From an uncultured Aeromonadales bacterium (GTDB lineage Bacteria > Pseudomonadota > Gammaproteobacteria > Enterobacterales > Succinivibrionaceae): 64,000 nucleotides of DNA. Positions 32,317 to 44,584 of the stretch are shown one piece after another. Every line of letters begins with the position of its first letter. Position 1 is the first letter of the stretch. The stretch spans positions 1 through 64,000 of the forward strand of contig CACYPI010000003.1 of the NCBI GenBank assembly GCA_902776275.1, read 5' to 3'. The notes beneath the pieces are model-generated. The model was not told the DNA's origin. It worked only from the letters and a program-made list of their open reading frames with translations, and ran no database searches. Made by a program: the position numbers and the translations under genes.

Positions 32317-34575
32317 CTACATGCGCTCTATCGAGGTGATCTGGGGGATGGCCCTGATCTTGGCTGCCAGGCGGTCGAAGGCCGAGAGCCCGGTGACCAG
32401 CAGGTCGATGTCGATGATGCTCGTCATGTTCTTGCTGTCAACGCGCGACCTCACGCCTGCGATGTTGAGCTTCTCGTTGGCAATGAGCGTGGTGATGTCG
32501 CGCAGCATGCCCGAGTAGTCCTGGCCCGTGATCCTCATCGTGATCGTGTAGGTCTTGTCGCCCGAGCTGCCCCACTGCGCCGGCACCACCTTCTCGGGCT
32601 CTGAGAGCGCGAGCGCCTTCAACTGCTCGCAGGACCTGCGGTGGATGGAGACGCCGCGGCCCTTGGTGATGAAGCCCACTATCTCGTCGCCCGGGATCGG
32701 CTGGCAGCACTTGGCGATGTGCGTGAGCAGATTGCCCACGCCGTCGACTATCACCGCGCCGGGCTTCTGGCGGTTGTGCTGCTGGATGGCGGTGTTGGAC
32801 TTCTGCTCGATGATCGCGTTGAGCTCAGCCTGCTTCTGCTCCTCGCTCTTCCCGGCCTCGGCGAGGTTTAAGACGAAGGCCAGCACGGTGTTGACGCTGG
32901 TGTCGCCAGCGCCAACTGCGGCGAAGAGGTCGTCGGCCTTCTTGACGTTGAAGCGCTGGAGGTTGGCCGAGACCATCGCGGTGAGCGCGTCGCGCCCGAT
33001 CCCAAGCCCCCTGCGCTCGCACTCGCGCAGCACGTCGTCGTAGCCGCTGTCGCGGTTGCGGTCGTAGTCGAGCTTGCGGAAGTAGGACTGCACCTTCGCG
33101 CGCGCCCGCGCGGTCTTGATGAAGCCGTTGTCCGGGTTGAGCCAGTCGCGCGAGGGGTTGGGGTTCTTCTGGGTGATTATCTCGACGGTCTCGCCGGTGT
33201 GCAGCACATAGTTGAAGGGGACGATCCTCCCGTTCACCTTCGCGCCGATGCAGCGGTGGCCGACCATGGTGTGCACCGAGTAGGCGAAGTCCAGCGGGGT
33301 CGCGCCCTGCGGCAGGTCGAGCACCTCGCCTGCCGGCGTGAAGACGTAGACCTCGTTCTCGAAGACCTGGTTGCGGAACTTCTCCATAAGCGTGCCGGAC
33401 TCGACCAGGTCGTCCCTCCACGCCAGGAGCTTGCGCAGCCAGTTGATGCGCTGCTCGACGCCCGAGCTCTGCCCCGCCCCTTCCTTGTACTTCCAGTGCG
33501 CGGCCACGCCCAGCTCGGCGGTGTTGTGCATGTTGCGCGTGCGGATCTGGATCTCCACGCGCTTGTCCCCGTCGCCGTAGACCACGGTGTGGATGGACTG
33601 GTAGCCGTTGGCCTTGGGGTTGGCGATGTAGTCGTCAAACTGCTCCTGGATGTGGCGCCACCTGGTGTGGACGATGCCGAGCACGGCGTAGCAGTCGGAG
33701 ATCTTCTCGACGATCACGCGGACGGCGCGGATGTCGTAGAGTTCGTCAAAGCGCAGGTGCTTGCGCTGCATCTTGCGCCAGATGCTGTAGATGTGCTTGG
33801 GCCTGCCGTAGACCTCGCACTTGATCCCCTCCTTCTTGAGGAGATCGGAAAGCTCGTTCACGAAGTTCTCGATGTACTTCTCGCGGTCGACGCGCCTCTC
33901 GCCCAGGTCGCGGGCAATCTCGCGGTACTTGTCAGGATGCAGGCAGCGGAAGGCCAGATCCTCGAGCTCCCACTTGAGCTGGCCGATGCCCAGGCGGTTG
34001 GCAAGCGGGGCGTAGATGTTCGCGACCTCGCGGGCGATGGCGGTGCGCACCACCTCGTCGGCGTTGGCCGCGGCCCTGATGACCGCGATGCGCTCGGCAA
34101 GCTTGATGACCACCGCGCGCACGTCCTCGACCATCGCAAGGAGCATGCGCCTGATGCGGTCTACCTGCTCCTCCGAGGCGGTGCCGGAGTTGATGGTCTG
34201 GAGGAAGCGGATGGCCTCCATCTTGCGGACGTTCAAAAGGAGCTTGTGCACCTCGGGCCCGAAGTGCTCGAGGACCTGGGCCGGGGTGATGTAGCCGTTC
34301 TCAAATGCCGGGTAGATGATGCTGACCTTGAGCGACATCAGGTCCATGTTGACGGTCATGAGCACGGAGACTATCTCGGCCGAGAGCCTCACGAAGCGCT
34401 CGCGGTCGGCCTCGACGTTCTCCTTCTTGAGCTTCTTCTCGCGATCCTCAAGGCAGGAGATCACGAAGTCGCTGGTCTTGTGGAGCTCAAGCCGGTCGGC
34501 GTCCGGCAGCTTGAGATCGTCTATCCAGTTCTTGAAGTCGAATGAAGGCTCGTGGGTGTCCCTGATCGCGACCAT
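32317..34575 (-). CDS. relA: GTP pyrophosphokinase RelA
   Basis: Ribosome-associated synthetase of (p)ppGpp that responds to uncharged tRNA. The 752-residue protein has a pseudo-hydrolase domain without the catalytic HD pair, a synthetase domain (FDELYDIRAVRVI; NPKANGYQSIHTVV near 330), a TGS domain (EVYVFTPAGEVLDLPQGAT), and a C-terminal ACT domain. Absence of the HD hydrolase motif and overall fit point to RelA, not SpoT. The ATG has AAGGA upstream. In E. coli it follows rlmD directly; here about 1.9 kb of accessory DNA separates them. Confidence 0.95.
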   Translation of the reverse strand: MVAIRDTHEPSFDFKNWIDDLKLPDADRLELHKTSDFVISCLEDREKKLKKENVEADRERFVRLSAEIVSVLMTVNMDLMSLKVSIIYPAFENGYITPAQVLEHFGPEVHKLLLNVRKMEAIRFLQTINSGTASEEQVDRIRRMLLAMVEDVRAVVIKLAERIAVIRAAANADEVVRTAIAREVANIYAPLANRLGIGQLKWELEDLAFRCLHPDKYREIARDLGERRVDREKYIENFVNELSDLLKKEGIKCEVYGRPKHIYSIWRKMQRKHLRFDELYDIRAVRVIVEKISDCYAVLGIVHTRWRHIQEQFDDYIANPKANGYQSIHTVVYGDGDKRVEIQIRTRNMHNTAELGVAAHWKYKEGAGQSSGVEQRINWLRKLLAWRDDLVESGTLMEKFRNQVFENEVYVFTPAGEVLDLPQGATPLDFAYSVHTMVGHRCIGAKVNGRIVPFNYVLHTGETVEIITQKNPNPSRDWLNPDNGFIKTARARAKVQSYFRKLDYDRNRDSGYDDVLRECERRGLGIGRDALTAMVSANLQRFNVKKADDLFAAVGAGDTSVNTVLAFVLNLAEAGKSEEQKQAELNAIIEQKSNTAIQQHNRQKPGAVIVDGVGNLLTHIAKCCQPIPGDEIVGFITKGRGVSIHRRSCEQLKALALSEPEKVVPAQWGSSGDKTYTITMRITGQDYSGMLRDITTLIANEKLNIAGVRSRVDSKNMTSIIDIDLLVTGLSAFDRLAAKIRAIPQITSIERM

Positions 34576-34871
34576 TCCTTACCGCTCCCCTGATGCGCTT
34601 GATCCATGCGAAGGGATTTTAAACCATGAATGGCAGGCGGCCCGTCAAAGAGCGAAAAGTTCCGTTCCAAAAGCCGGGATGGTCCGCAAGAGCTCCGACC
34701 TCGCCCCGGCTTTTGCTGAACCTGTGTCCTGGTTTAAGTTGACTACGAGTTCACTACAACTTGAAAAAGCAAAACAGCCTGCGCTGGCCGCGCCAGGCCG
34801 CGCGCGCCTTGTCTTCTGCATTCAAACTGCAAAACCCAATCCCGCGCATGGCGCAGGTGCTTGCGGGACCG
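34576..34871. other. Non-coding gap between relA and the Fic fragment
   Basis: No gene could be supported. It holds the relA 5' region and a GC-rich inverted repeat with a long loop (AAAAGCCGGG at 34673-34682, CCCCGGCTTTT at 34715-34725) that may end transcription from the Fic gene. A second imperfect repeat (AAGTTG...CAACTT, 34737-34763) lies beside it. Confidence 0.4.
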
Positions 34872-35375
34872 TCAAAAACTCTTCCAGCAGTTCTCTTTTA
34901 TGAAACCCACGATGAACCCGGCATCGCCCCCCTCGTAGCATGCGGCAAGCAGCTTCTTGAACTTGGGAACATGCCTCTTTGGGATCACGATGAATCCCTG
35001 CCCGTGGGCTATCAGGAAATGATTGGCAAAGATCACGGCCGAGCGCTTGTTTCCGTCAAGGAAGACCTGCGCCTTCATCGTGTAGAGGCACAGATGTATC
35101 GACTTGTCGATATCGGGCATGTCCGATGAGAGGATGTTTTCGATCTGATCCTTCACCTCGCACTCCACTGGGATGGGAGGAACGCAGGACGATCCACCGA
35201 TCGCCACCGGCACGCCACGGATCCTTCCGCCGTCTGCGAAAAAGCCCTCGTTTACGAGCCTGGCAATATGGCAGAGGACGTAGTAGTCGCTCCTTGCCTG
35301 AATCACATCCTCGTCCAAGATGAACTCCCAGGCGTGCTTGAGGTTGAGGATCTTCTGGACATCGGTTGCCGTCAT
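34872..35375 (-). pseudogene. Fic domain protein, catalytic-domain fragment (downstream part of a frame-shifted gene)
   Basis: This 167-codon frame carries the Fic-family core: LKHAWEFIL near the start and a Fic loop reading AQVFLDGNKRSA near residue 103. The usual catalytic histidine (H-x-F-x-D-G-N) is replaced by glutamine, seen also in other Fic-like families, so AMP transfer is uncertain. An AAGGT lies 11 nt before the ATG, so separate translation is possible. The upstream frame at 35396-35806 is the N-terminal part of the same protein; the reading frame is lost at a run of seven G (35429-35435 on the minus strand). One added G or two fewer would give one protein of about 310 residues. 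Confidence 0.7.
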
Positions 35376-35395
35376 GCCGCTTACCTTGCCGTTGT

Positions 35396-35806
35396 CTATG
35401 ATCTCCTCGGTCTGCAGAAAGGATGTGGCCCCCCCTCCAAGATCGCCTGGTCATAGATGTTCGCCTTCATGTTGGCACGGGCGAAGTCCAGATTATGAAC
35501 CACGCGTGGCGGAAGCTCGCCTCCCTGGTACCCAAGATTGGCAAGGAGCTTGTCGAGCTTGCGGATCTGCTTTCGAAACTCCCGAGCCTCGCGGGTGCTG
35601 CGAAGGATCAGTTGATAGAGATCGTCCGAGTAGGCCCCGACATAGGTGGAGGCAACCCTGCTGCCTATGCGCTTTCGCGTGTACAAGTATTTCCGGCCGC
35701 TCACTTCCTTGACTTCAGGCGTGCCCTCGTAAGGGATCAGCGAAAGCCTTGCATTCAGGTCCGCCCGTTGCCGAAGCGCTTCCTGAATTTCATCGAATGC
35801 AGACAT
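35396..35806 (-). pseudogene. Fic protein, N-terminal fragment (upstream part of a frame-shifted gene)
   Basis: A 136-codon frame with ATG and GGAG at good spacing. Residues 1-125 are the helical N-terminal part that precedes Fic domains of this type (NMKANIYDQAILEG). The last 11 codons after LEG are out of frame with homologous sequence, which resumes in another frame as ATSFLQTEEIIDNGKVSG and runs into the fragment at 34872-35375. The LEG segment resembles the (S/T)xxxE(G/N) inhibitory motif of class II Fic proteins, with Q in place of S/T. A 14-bp inverted repeat lies just upstream. Confidence 0.65.
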
Positions 35807-35820
35807 TAGGATCGTCTCCT

Positions 35821-35865
35821 TTTAGGGAACATTTCTCATACCAAGATATCAAAATGTTCCCTAAA
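35821..35865 (-). promoter_or_regulatory. 14-bp inverted repeat upstream of the Fic gene
   Basis: TTTAGGGAACATTT (35821-35834) and its exact complement AAATGTTCCCTAAA (35852-35865) are separated by 17 A/T-rich bases. The left arm ends 14 bp before the Fic start codon and covers the 5' side of its ribosome site. An extended -10-like TGGTATGAG lies in the loop on the minus strand. It looks like a two-site operator or a mobile-element end; no second copy was noticed. Confidence 0.5.
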
Positions 35866-35997
35866 CGCTGAAGATTGGGGGTGCGCAAGCCGCATCACGG
35901 CGCCAGCCTTTATCTTTCCCAGGAAGACTTGGAAGTGCAGCTTTTGCCCGCTTTACACTCACGAAGGGACTCAGGCCCGGCGCGGCGGCTGGTCCGA

Positions 35998-36367
35998 TTA
36001 GGGCGCACAAGGGCAGTCGCCAACCTCAAACGCCTTCCTAACCATAGCCTTTGCCGCCATATGCAGGATGGACGCCAAGCGCGCGGATGACCAGGATCTC
36101 CCCTTCTGAAGCCTCGGTCTGCCACTTGAACCTGCCGTACCCTTCATTGCACTGGTGGTTGAGCACCATCGCGCCTGCGATATTGCCGTCCTCAAGGCAG
36201 ATGCAGAGCTCCCCGGCTTCTATCGATTCCTTAAGGAACTCAGGGGCCGGATAGATGTCCTTCTTTCACCCGATGTCGTACTGGGAATCCTTCATCGCGT
36301 CTATCAGCGAGTGGTAAGAGCTCCTGACAGCTTCAAGTTGATCCTCGTCCGCCTTGGCGATCCTCAT
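35998..36367 (-). pseudogene. GNAT-family acetyltransferase, decayed
   Basis: From the ATG at 36365-36367 the frame reads MRIAKADEDQLEAV...SQYDIG, meets TGA at 36266-36268 in place of an expected tryptophan, then continues in the same frame through KKDIYPAPEFLKESIEAG, AGAMVLNHQC and VIRALGVHPAYGGKGYG, which is the GNAT acetyl-CoA binding pattern. A second lesion follows: the sequence resumes one frame over as AMVRKAFEVG and stops at 35998. The C-terminal third is missing. Two independent breaks make function very unlikely. Substrate unknown. Confidence 0.75.
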
Positions 36368-36438
36368 CGTCAGCCCTCCAAAATTACGATCAATCCCGCC
36401 CGCACCCATTTCCGCGCCGGGTACGCCTGCATCCAACC

Positions 36439-37803
36439 TCAGGCCTTCTTCCCTTTTGCCCTCGTGAGCACTATGACAGTCTCGATGTGGGCCGTGCGCG
36501 GGAACATGTCGAAGATCCCCCACTCCTTGATGGAGTAGCCGCTTGAGAGCATCTGCGGCAGATCGCGCGCGGCGGCAAGCGGATTGCATGAGACCAGGAC
36601 CACGAGCGGGAAGCCACGCTTGGCGCAGTAGGCGCAGGCGCGCGAGGCGCCCTCCCTTCCAGGGTCCATGACCACGGCGTCGTGGTCGCCCAGGGCGAAC
36701 TCGTCCTTTTCAAACGCCTCGTCAAGATCCACCGTCACGAAGGAGGCGGTGGAGATCCCGGCAAGCTTCGCGCTCCTTGTCGCAAGCTCGGTCATCGAGT
36801 CCACGACGTCGGCGCCGACAACCTTGGCTCCCGACTTGGCAAGCGGCAGCGTGAAGTTGCCGATGCCGCAGAAGAGGTCGAGCACGCTCATCCCGGGCTT
36901 CGGATCCACGGCCTTGAGCACGCGCCCGACCATGGCCTTGTTCACCTCGCGGTTGACCTGCACGAAGGAGTCGCCGCGGCAGAGGATCCTGATCCCGTCC
37001 GAGGTGATGTAGAGCAAGTCAGGATCGCCGCAGATGAGGCGGGAGCGCGGCAGCTCCTTCATGCCCTCGGAGGTGCGCTCCATGACGTTCTCGGTGGCGC
37101 TGACCACGATCCGCCGCGCCTTGGCGAAGGCTGCAAGCGCCTCCTCGTCCTCCTTGGGAATGGCCGCGGTCACGCGCAGGTTAATGCCGGCCGCCTCGTC
37201 GCCCTGCACGAGCTCGACGTGGCCGATCTTGCCGCGGCACCTAAGCGATCCCAGAAGTTCCCTGAGCTCTGGCAGGAGATTGTTGAGCTCAGGGCAGAGC
37301 GTGAGGCAGGAGTCGATGGTGCAGACGTCCTTGGACTTGCCTGCGCGAAAGCCCAGGCGGAACACCCCGCGGTCGAAGCGCGCGGCCAGGCGGCAGCTGC
37401 GGCGGTAGCCCTGCTGCGGGCTGCGCTCGATGAAGGACGGCGCGGAGAGCTCGATCCCCGCCTTTTTGAAGATCCTGCGGATCCCCGCTACCTTCGCGTC
37501 CAGGGCGTCGTCCGGATTGATGTGGGCAAGCGGGCACCCGCCGCACTGCCCGCGCACCGGGCAGGGATCCTCCATCCTGCGCTCGGAGCGCTTGAGGAGC
37601 TTGATGATCGAGCACTGCCCGGTCGTGCCCTTCTGCCAAACAGGCTGTACGCGGGCTACCTCGCCTGGGAGCAGATCCTCGCAGAACCACACGCAGCTGC
37701 GCGCCTTGCCGACGCCCTGACCCTTGATGTCGAGGGAGGCGCATTCAAGCTCGAAGGCGCTGCGGTCAAATGACTTTTTTCTGGGGACGTAGAAGCTGAC
37801 CAT
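36439..37803 (-). CDS. rlmD: 23S rRNA (uracil-1939-C5)-methyltransferase RlmD
   Basis: SAM-dependent methyltransferase with a [4Fe-4S] cluster. From the ATG at 37801-37803 (AAGGAGG upstream) it has 454 residues: an N-terminal TRAM-like domain (about 10-70), cluster cysteines C81, C87, C90 in CPVRGQCGGCP plus one near SCLTLCP, the SAM motif VLDLFCGIGNFTLPLA, and the catalytic cysteine in LVSCNP. Nine further in-frame codons upstream lack a ribosome site. It starts inside the end of recO. Confidence 0.94.
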   Translation of the reverse strand: MVSFYVPRKKSFDRSAFELECASLDIKGQGVGKARSCVWFCEDLLPGEVARVQPVWQKGTTGQCSIIKLLKRSERRMEDPCPVRGQCGGCPLAHINPDDALDAKVAGIRRIFKKAGIELSAPSFIERSPQQGYRRSCRLAARFDRGVFRLGFRAGKSKDVCTIDSCLTLCPELNNLLPELRELLGSLRCRGKIGHVELVQGDEAAGINLRVTAAIPKEDEEALAAFAKARRIVVSATENVMERTSEGMKELPRSRLICGDPDLLYITSDGIRILCRGDSFVQVNREVNKAMVGRVLKAVDPKPGMSVLDLFCGIGNFTLPLAKSGAKVVGADVVDSMTELATRSAKLAGISTASFVTVDLDEAFEKDEFALGDHDAVVMDPGREGASRACAYCAKRGFPLVVLVSCNPLAAARDLPQMLSSGYSIKEWGIFDMFPRTAHIETVIVLTRAKGKKA

Positions 37804-38502
37804 CACGGGCCTCCTTGAGGTATGACGCATAAAGATCGCGCGAGCGCAGCCTGCGCCCGTTTAGGAGCGAGGCGATCGCGGCGCGGTTGACGGCCTTCAA
37901 GGCCGCGCGGGCGTCAGGGCGGGCGGTGAGCCCGGCTGCAACGGCGTTGAGCGCGGCGCCGTCCACCGCGTCGGGATCGCCGTCTTGAGCCATGGCAAAG
38001 CCCTCGCCTGGGATGAAGCTGTAGCGCGCGCGCTCGTCGAAGCCGCCCTGGCCGAAGTCCGGCGCGTAGCCAAGCTGCGAGAGCAGCCCGGTCTCGAAAT
38101 CGCGCAGCGCCATCGCCTCGTCGCCCTTGCGCAGGCGCTCGATCGTGTTCATGTACAGCGCGAAGAACTGCGGGCTGCCTTCGTCGTCGCGGTAGAGCCA
38201 GTAGACGAGCTCGTTGACATAGCCTGCGCAGAATACCGCAGGCGCTGGGATCTCAGCGGCTGGCCCGGCCGCGCGCGCCATGCGCAGCACGGCAAGCTCG
38301 GACCTCCCGCGCACGAACTCACACTCAAGCGGGGAGAACGGGCGCAGCAGCGCCCGCATGCGGCTGAGCTCCTTTGCAGAGGCCCTGCACACCGCCCCGA
38401 CGCGCCCGTGCGCAAGCGAGAGCAGCGTCAGGAGCAGCGAGCGCTCGCGGTAGGGCCTGCTGTGGATGAGGTAGCAGGGCTCGGGGGCCCCGGGGATGGC
38501 GC

Positions 38503-38506
<4 letters not shown>
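37766..38506 (-). CDS. recO: DNA repair protein RecO
   Basis: Loads RecA with RecF and RecR at gaps. The 246-residue protein has the N-terminal OB-fold ([19 protein letters not shown]) and helical domain ([28 protein letters not shown]) of RecO. The start overlaps era by 4 nt and the end overlaps rlmD by 38 nt, completing lepA-lepB-rnc-era-recO. Confidence 0.94.
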
Positions 38507-39414
<908 letters not shown>

Positions 39415-39427
39415 GCTAAAAGCCCCT

Positions 39428-40150
39428 TCAGCGCTTGAGCTGCTTTAAAGGATGTTCCTGCAGGTAGGCGAGGGCCTTGCCCGCCGCCTCCTGCTCAGCG
39501 CGGCGCTTTGAGGTGCCGCTGCCCTTGAACTCCGGGATCCCCTCGATCCTCACGGAGACGTCGAAGCTCTGGTTGTCGTCGGTGCCGTGGATCGCGTCGA
39601 GGTGGTACGACGGTAGCGGGCGGTGCAGCGACTGCATCTTCTCCTGCAACGCCGACTTGTGGTCCTTCTGCCCCTCGCCGGGCTGGATCGTGGCCAGGCG
39701 GGTCTTGAACCAGGAGAGCACCACCGAGCGCACGCGCGGGTAGTCGTCGCCCGAGTCGATGAACATCGCCCCGATGATCGACTCCACGGCGTCGGCGATG
39801 AGCGACTGGCGGCGCATGCCGCCGGTCTTGAGCTCGCCCGGGCCGAGCCTCAGGCAGTCGCCGATGCCGTACTCGCGCGCGATCTCCGCGAGCATGACCT
39901 CGCACACCAGCGTCGAGCGCATGCGCGTGAGATCGCCCTCGGGCGACTTGGGGAAGAGCTCGTAGAGCTTGCGGGCGATGATCATTCCCAGGATCGAGTC
40001 GCCCAGGTACTCGAGCCTCTCGTTGTGCACCGGGCCGAAGCTGCGGTGCGTGAGTGCCTGCTCTAAGAGCCTGATGTCCTGGAAGGCGTAGCCAAGCCTC
40101 AGCTCGAGGTTTTGCAGCGCGAAGATGTTTATCTGGCTGCGGTCGTCCAT
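39428..40150 (-). CDS. rnc: Ribonuclease III
   Basis: Double-strand-specific endonuclease that processes rRNA and regulatory RNAs. From the ATG at 40148-40150 it has 240 residues, with the catalytic signature [12 protein letters not shown] near 41-52 and a C-terminal dsRNA-binding domain (about 165-235). The ATG overlaps the lepB stop (TGATG), so the start is preferred over an in-frame start at 40198 inside lepB. Confidence 0.96.
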   Translation of the reverse strand: MDDRSQINIFALQNLELRLGYAFQDIRLLEQALTHRSFGPVHNERLEYLGDSILGMIIARKLYELFPKSPEGDLTRMRSTLVCEVMLAEIAREYGIGDCLRLGPGELKTGGMRRQSLIADAVESIIGAMFIDSGDDYPRVRSVVLSWFKTRLATIQPGEGQKDHKSALQEKMQSLHRPLPSYHLDAIHGTDDNQSFDVSVRIEGIPEFKGSGTSKRRAEQEAAGKALAYLQEHPLKQLKR

Positions 40151-41060
40151 CAATGGAGCCCTCCTATCCTGCCTAGGTTGAACGAGGAGGGGATCCATGA
40201 GGGCAGCATGCTGTCGGATCCGCGGTCAAAGGAGAGCGACATCCAGATGCAGACGGTCCTGCCCACGAGGTTCTCGTAGGGGACGAAGCCCCAGAAGCGC
40301 GAGTCCTTGCTGTTGTCGCGGTTGTCGCCCATCACGAAGACATGATCCTCAGGCACCTTCCAGGCCCCCTGCGGCAGGTTCCCCTGCGTGTAGAAGTAGT
40401 TCTCGAAAGTCCCGGAGTTGGGGTTCACCTGGATGCGGTGCCTGACCCCCAGCAGATCCTCCTCGTAGACGTCGAAGGTCTCGCGGGCAAATCCCGATCC
40501 CTCGGCCATCTGCCCCAGGCTCTTGCGCGCTACGGGCTTGGCGTCGGAAGACAGCTTCGTGCCCTTGGGGAATATGAAGAGCTCCTTGCCGCGGTAGATG
40601 ATGACGTCGCCAGGCAGCCCGACCACGCGCTTTATGTAGTCGACGCTCGGGTCCTCAGGGTACTTGAAGACCACGACGTCCCCGCGCGCAGGCTCGCCTA
40701 CCTTGATCATCACCGAGTTGGTGAAGGGGTTGCGGATCCCGTAGTCCCACTTGTTCACGGCGATGAAGTCGCCGCTCTGGAGCGTCGGCAGCATCGACCC
40801 GGAGGGGATGCGGTAGGGCTCGAAGAGGAAGGCCCGAAACAGGAACACGAAGAGGATTATGAAGAAGAGCGATCCGCTCTGCCCTATGATCCCGCCTGGC
40901 TCCATGATCGCGGCGATCTCCTTGCGCTTGGCGCCGGGGTTCTTCTTCTTGAACTCCTCAGCGCGTTTCTTGCGCTGGGGGCGGCGCTTGATGCGATCGT
41001 AGAGCCAGCAGGCGCCGGTAAGCACGCTGAGCGCCGCCAGAATCACTGAGAAAATGTTCA

Positions 41061-41064
<4 letters not shown>
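40150..41064 (-). CDS. lepB: Signal peptidase I
   Basis: Inner-membrane serine protease that removes signal peptides. The 304-residue protein has two N-terminal membrane segments (about 4-20 and 62-82), the catalytic serine in PSGSMLPTL near residue 93, the catalytic lysine in [11 protein letters not shown] near 147, and box [15 protein letters not shown]. It overlaps lepA by 4 nt (ATGA) and rnc by 1 nt. Confidence 0.96.
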
Positions 41065-42872
<1,808 letters not shown>

Positions 42873-42972
42873 ATGAAATCTTGCCTGAAAAAGGTGGGGA
42901 TCCGGGAGCCGCGGCGCCTTGCGCGCCGCAGGCCAGAAGGGATTTTAGCACAGCGTGCCGCCGCGCCATGGG

Positions 42973-43950
42973 CTACCTGCCGGGCGCGCCCTCGCCGGCG
43001 CTGTCCTGCTGGGACTGGCCCATTGACACGCCCGAAAGCACCTGCCTTGCCAGTTCCATCGGGATCTCCCCCGTGACCGCGTACTCGCGGTTGACGTCCT
43101 GCGTGCGGTAGACGCTGATGGTGCCGGCGCTGGCCTCCTGGAGGTAGAGCGAGGAGCGGGAGTTGATGTAGACGCGGAAGGAGAAGAGCCCGTCGGAGAA
43201 CTGCTGGTAGGGGCTGACGTTGCCGTCGTCCATCTGCACCGAGCCCTCGGAGACCATCTTGAAGTAGCGGGGGATCTTGATGAAGCCCCAGGGCTCGAGG
43301 TTCTCCTGCGCCTCCGGGCGCGAGAGCGCGAAGTGGTCGAACTCCGCATCCGAGAGCACCGGATCGGATGAGGAGTCCTCGGACACGTCGGCAGCCGAGA
43401 TCTTGAGCGCGACCGCGCCTGAGGGCGAGGTCACGTTGACCTCGACGGGGATCCCCTGCCCGTCGTCGAGCGCGACGGCGAAGCCGTAGCGCTGGTCGGA
43501 GGTGGGGATGAGCCTTATGAGCGAGACGCGGCGGCCGTTGAGCCTGGTGCGGCCTGAGAACACGCACTGGTAGCCCTGGAGCTTGGTCTTGGGCGACATC
43601 AGGCGGTCGAAGACCTGCGAGGGGTGCCAGGTCAGGGGCAGCCGCGCGCCCTTGTCCTCGTTGAAGTCAAAGCCCGCGAGATCGCGCAGCGCGTAGCCTG
43701 CGACCGCGCCGTTGAGCGAGCGCCAGAGCACGTACTCGTGCCCGCCCTTGCTGAGGTGGCGGTAGGAGAATGGGAACATGCCGCGCTGATCCCCCGTCCC
43801 GGTGGTGAACTTGACGTTCGAGGCGGCGAAATCCTGGCGGGCCTTGAGGAAGCCGTCCATGCAGCCGTCGTCGGCCGCCTGGGCGCCTTGCAGGCAAAAC
43901 AAAACCGCGAACAGCAGGAGGCTGAAGGCGGTTTTAACAAGTTCGGGCAT
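42973..43950 (-). CDS. rseB: Sigma-E regulatory protein RseB (MucB family)
   Basis: Periplasmic protein that binds RseA and shields it from DegS, and senses lipoproteins or LPS. The 325-residue protein has a signal peptide (about 1-25) and the two MucB/RseB domains (about 30-200 and 215-310; YRHLSKGGHEYVLWRSLNG, PRYFKMVSEG, VYRTQDVNREYAVTGEIP). It follows rseA by 22 bp. rseC, the next gene in E. coli, is missing; lepA follows instead. Confidence 0.88.
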   Translation of the reverse strand: MPELVKTAFSLLLFAVLFCLQGAQAADDGCMDGFLKARQDFAASNVKFTTGTGDQRGMFPFSYRHLSKGGHEYVLWRSLNGAVAGYALRDLAGFDFNEDKGARLPLTWHPSQVFDRLMSPKTKLQGYQCVFSGRTRLNGRRVSLIRLIPTSDQRYGFAVALDDGQGIPVEVNVTSPSGAVALKISAADVSEDSSSDPVLSDAEFDHFALSRPEAQENLEPWGFIKIPRYFKMVSEGSVQMDDGNVSPYQQFSDGLFSFRVYINSRSSLYLQEASAGTISVYRTQDVNREYAVTGEIPMELARQVLSGVSMGQSQQDSAGEGAPGR

Positions 43951-43972
43951 TGTTATGGAAAAATCTTTTGTC

Positions 43973-44566
43973 TCAGTTGGAGGCTGTGTCCAGCACGTAG
44001 CCGCGGAGGTAGTTGTTGATCCTCGACTCCTCCTGCTGGCGCTTCTCGGCGAGGTCGCGCTGCTCCCTGGGCGAGAGCTGGACGCCCTGCTGGAGCTGCG
44101 GCTGGGCGTCGAGCGTGATCGCCTCGCCGCCGTGGTTCTGGTAGCTGGCGAGGTTCACCCCGCCGATGGTGCCCATGGTGCCCACGGCCTGGGTGCCGGC
44201 GGCGTTGTCGTCGGCGTTCCAAGCCTGGTAGCCGAAGATGGTGACCATGCAGATGGAGGCTGCTGCGGCGACCTGCCCGAAGATGAAGCCAAGCTTCCTG
44301 AGGCTCAGGACATGGACCTTCCTCTCAGGCTCGGCGGCCGGCTGCTCGGCCTGGGCGCCAGACTCGATCTTCGACATCACCGCGTCGGCAAAGCCCATGT
44401 CGGCGTGATCGGCAAGCTCTCCGCGGAGCGCCGCGCCCATAGCGGCCCAGTTCTCCAGATGCCTGCGGTCCTCTTCCGACACCTCATGAAGCTTGTCGAG
44501 ATCCTCGCCGTCAAAGTTGGCCGAAAGGATTTCCTCGTCGTTCACTGCGGTGATCTTGTCGTGCAT
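43973..44566 (-). CDS. rseA: Anti-sigma-E factor RseA
   Basis: Inner-membrane protein whose cytoplasmic N-terminus holds RpoE inactive until regulated proteolysis. The 197-residue protein has an acidic cytoplasmic domain (about 1-85), one membrane helix (about 92-113, LGFIFGQVAAAASICMVTIF) and a periplasmic domain (about 114-197). Sequence similarity to E. coli RseA is low outside the N-terminus, so the call rests mainly on topology and the rpoE-rseA-rseB order, 18 bp after rpoE. Confidence 0.88.
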   Translation of the reverse strand: MHDKITAVNDEEILSANFDGEDLDKLHEVSEEDRRHLENWAAMGAALRGELADHADMGFADAVMSKIESGAQAEQPAAEPERKVHVLSLRKLGFIFGQVAAAASICMVTIFGYQAWNADDNAAGTQAVGTMGTIGGVNLASYQNHGGEAITLDAQPQLQQGVQLSPREQRDLAEKRQQEESRINNYLRGYVLDTASN

Positions 44567-44584
44567 ATGGTCTCCGATCTCTCT

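Noticed and set aside
34761-35129. Plus-strand frame opposite the Fic fragment
   Set aside because: No motifs; the minus strand has recognisable Fic sequence.
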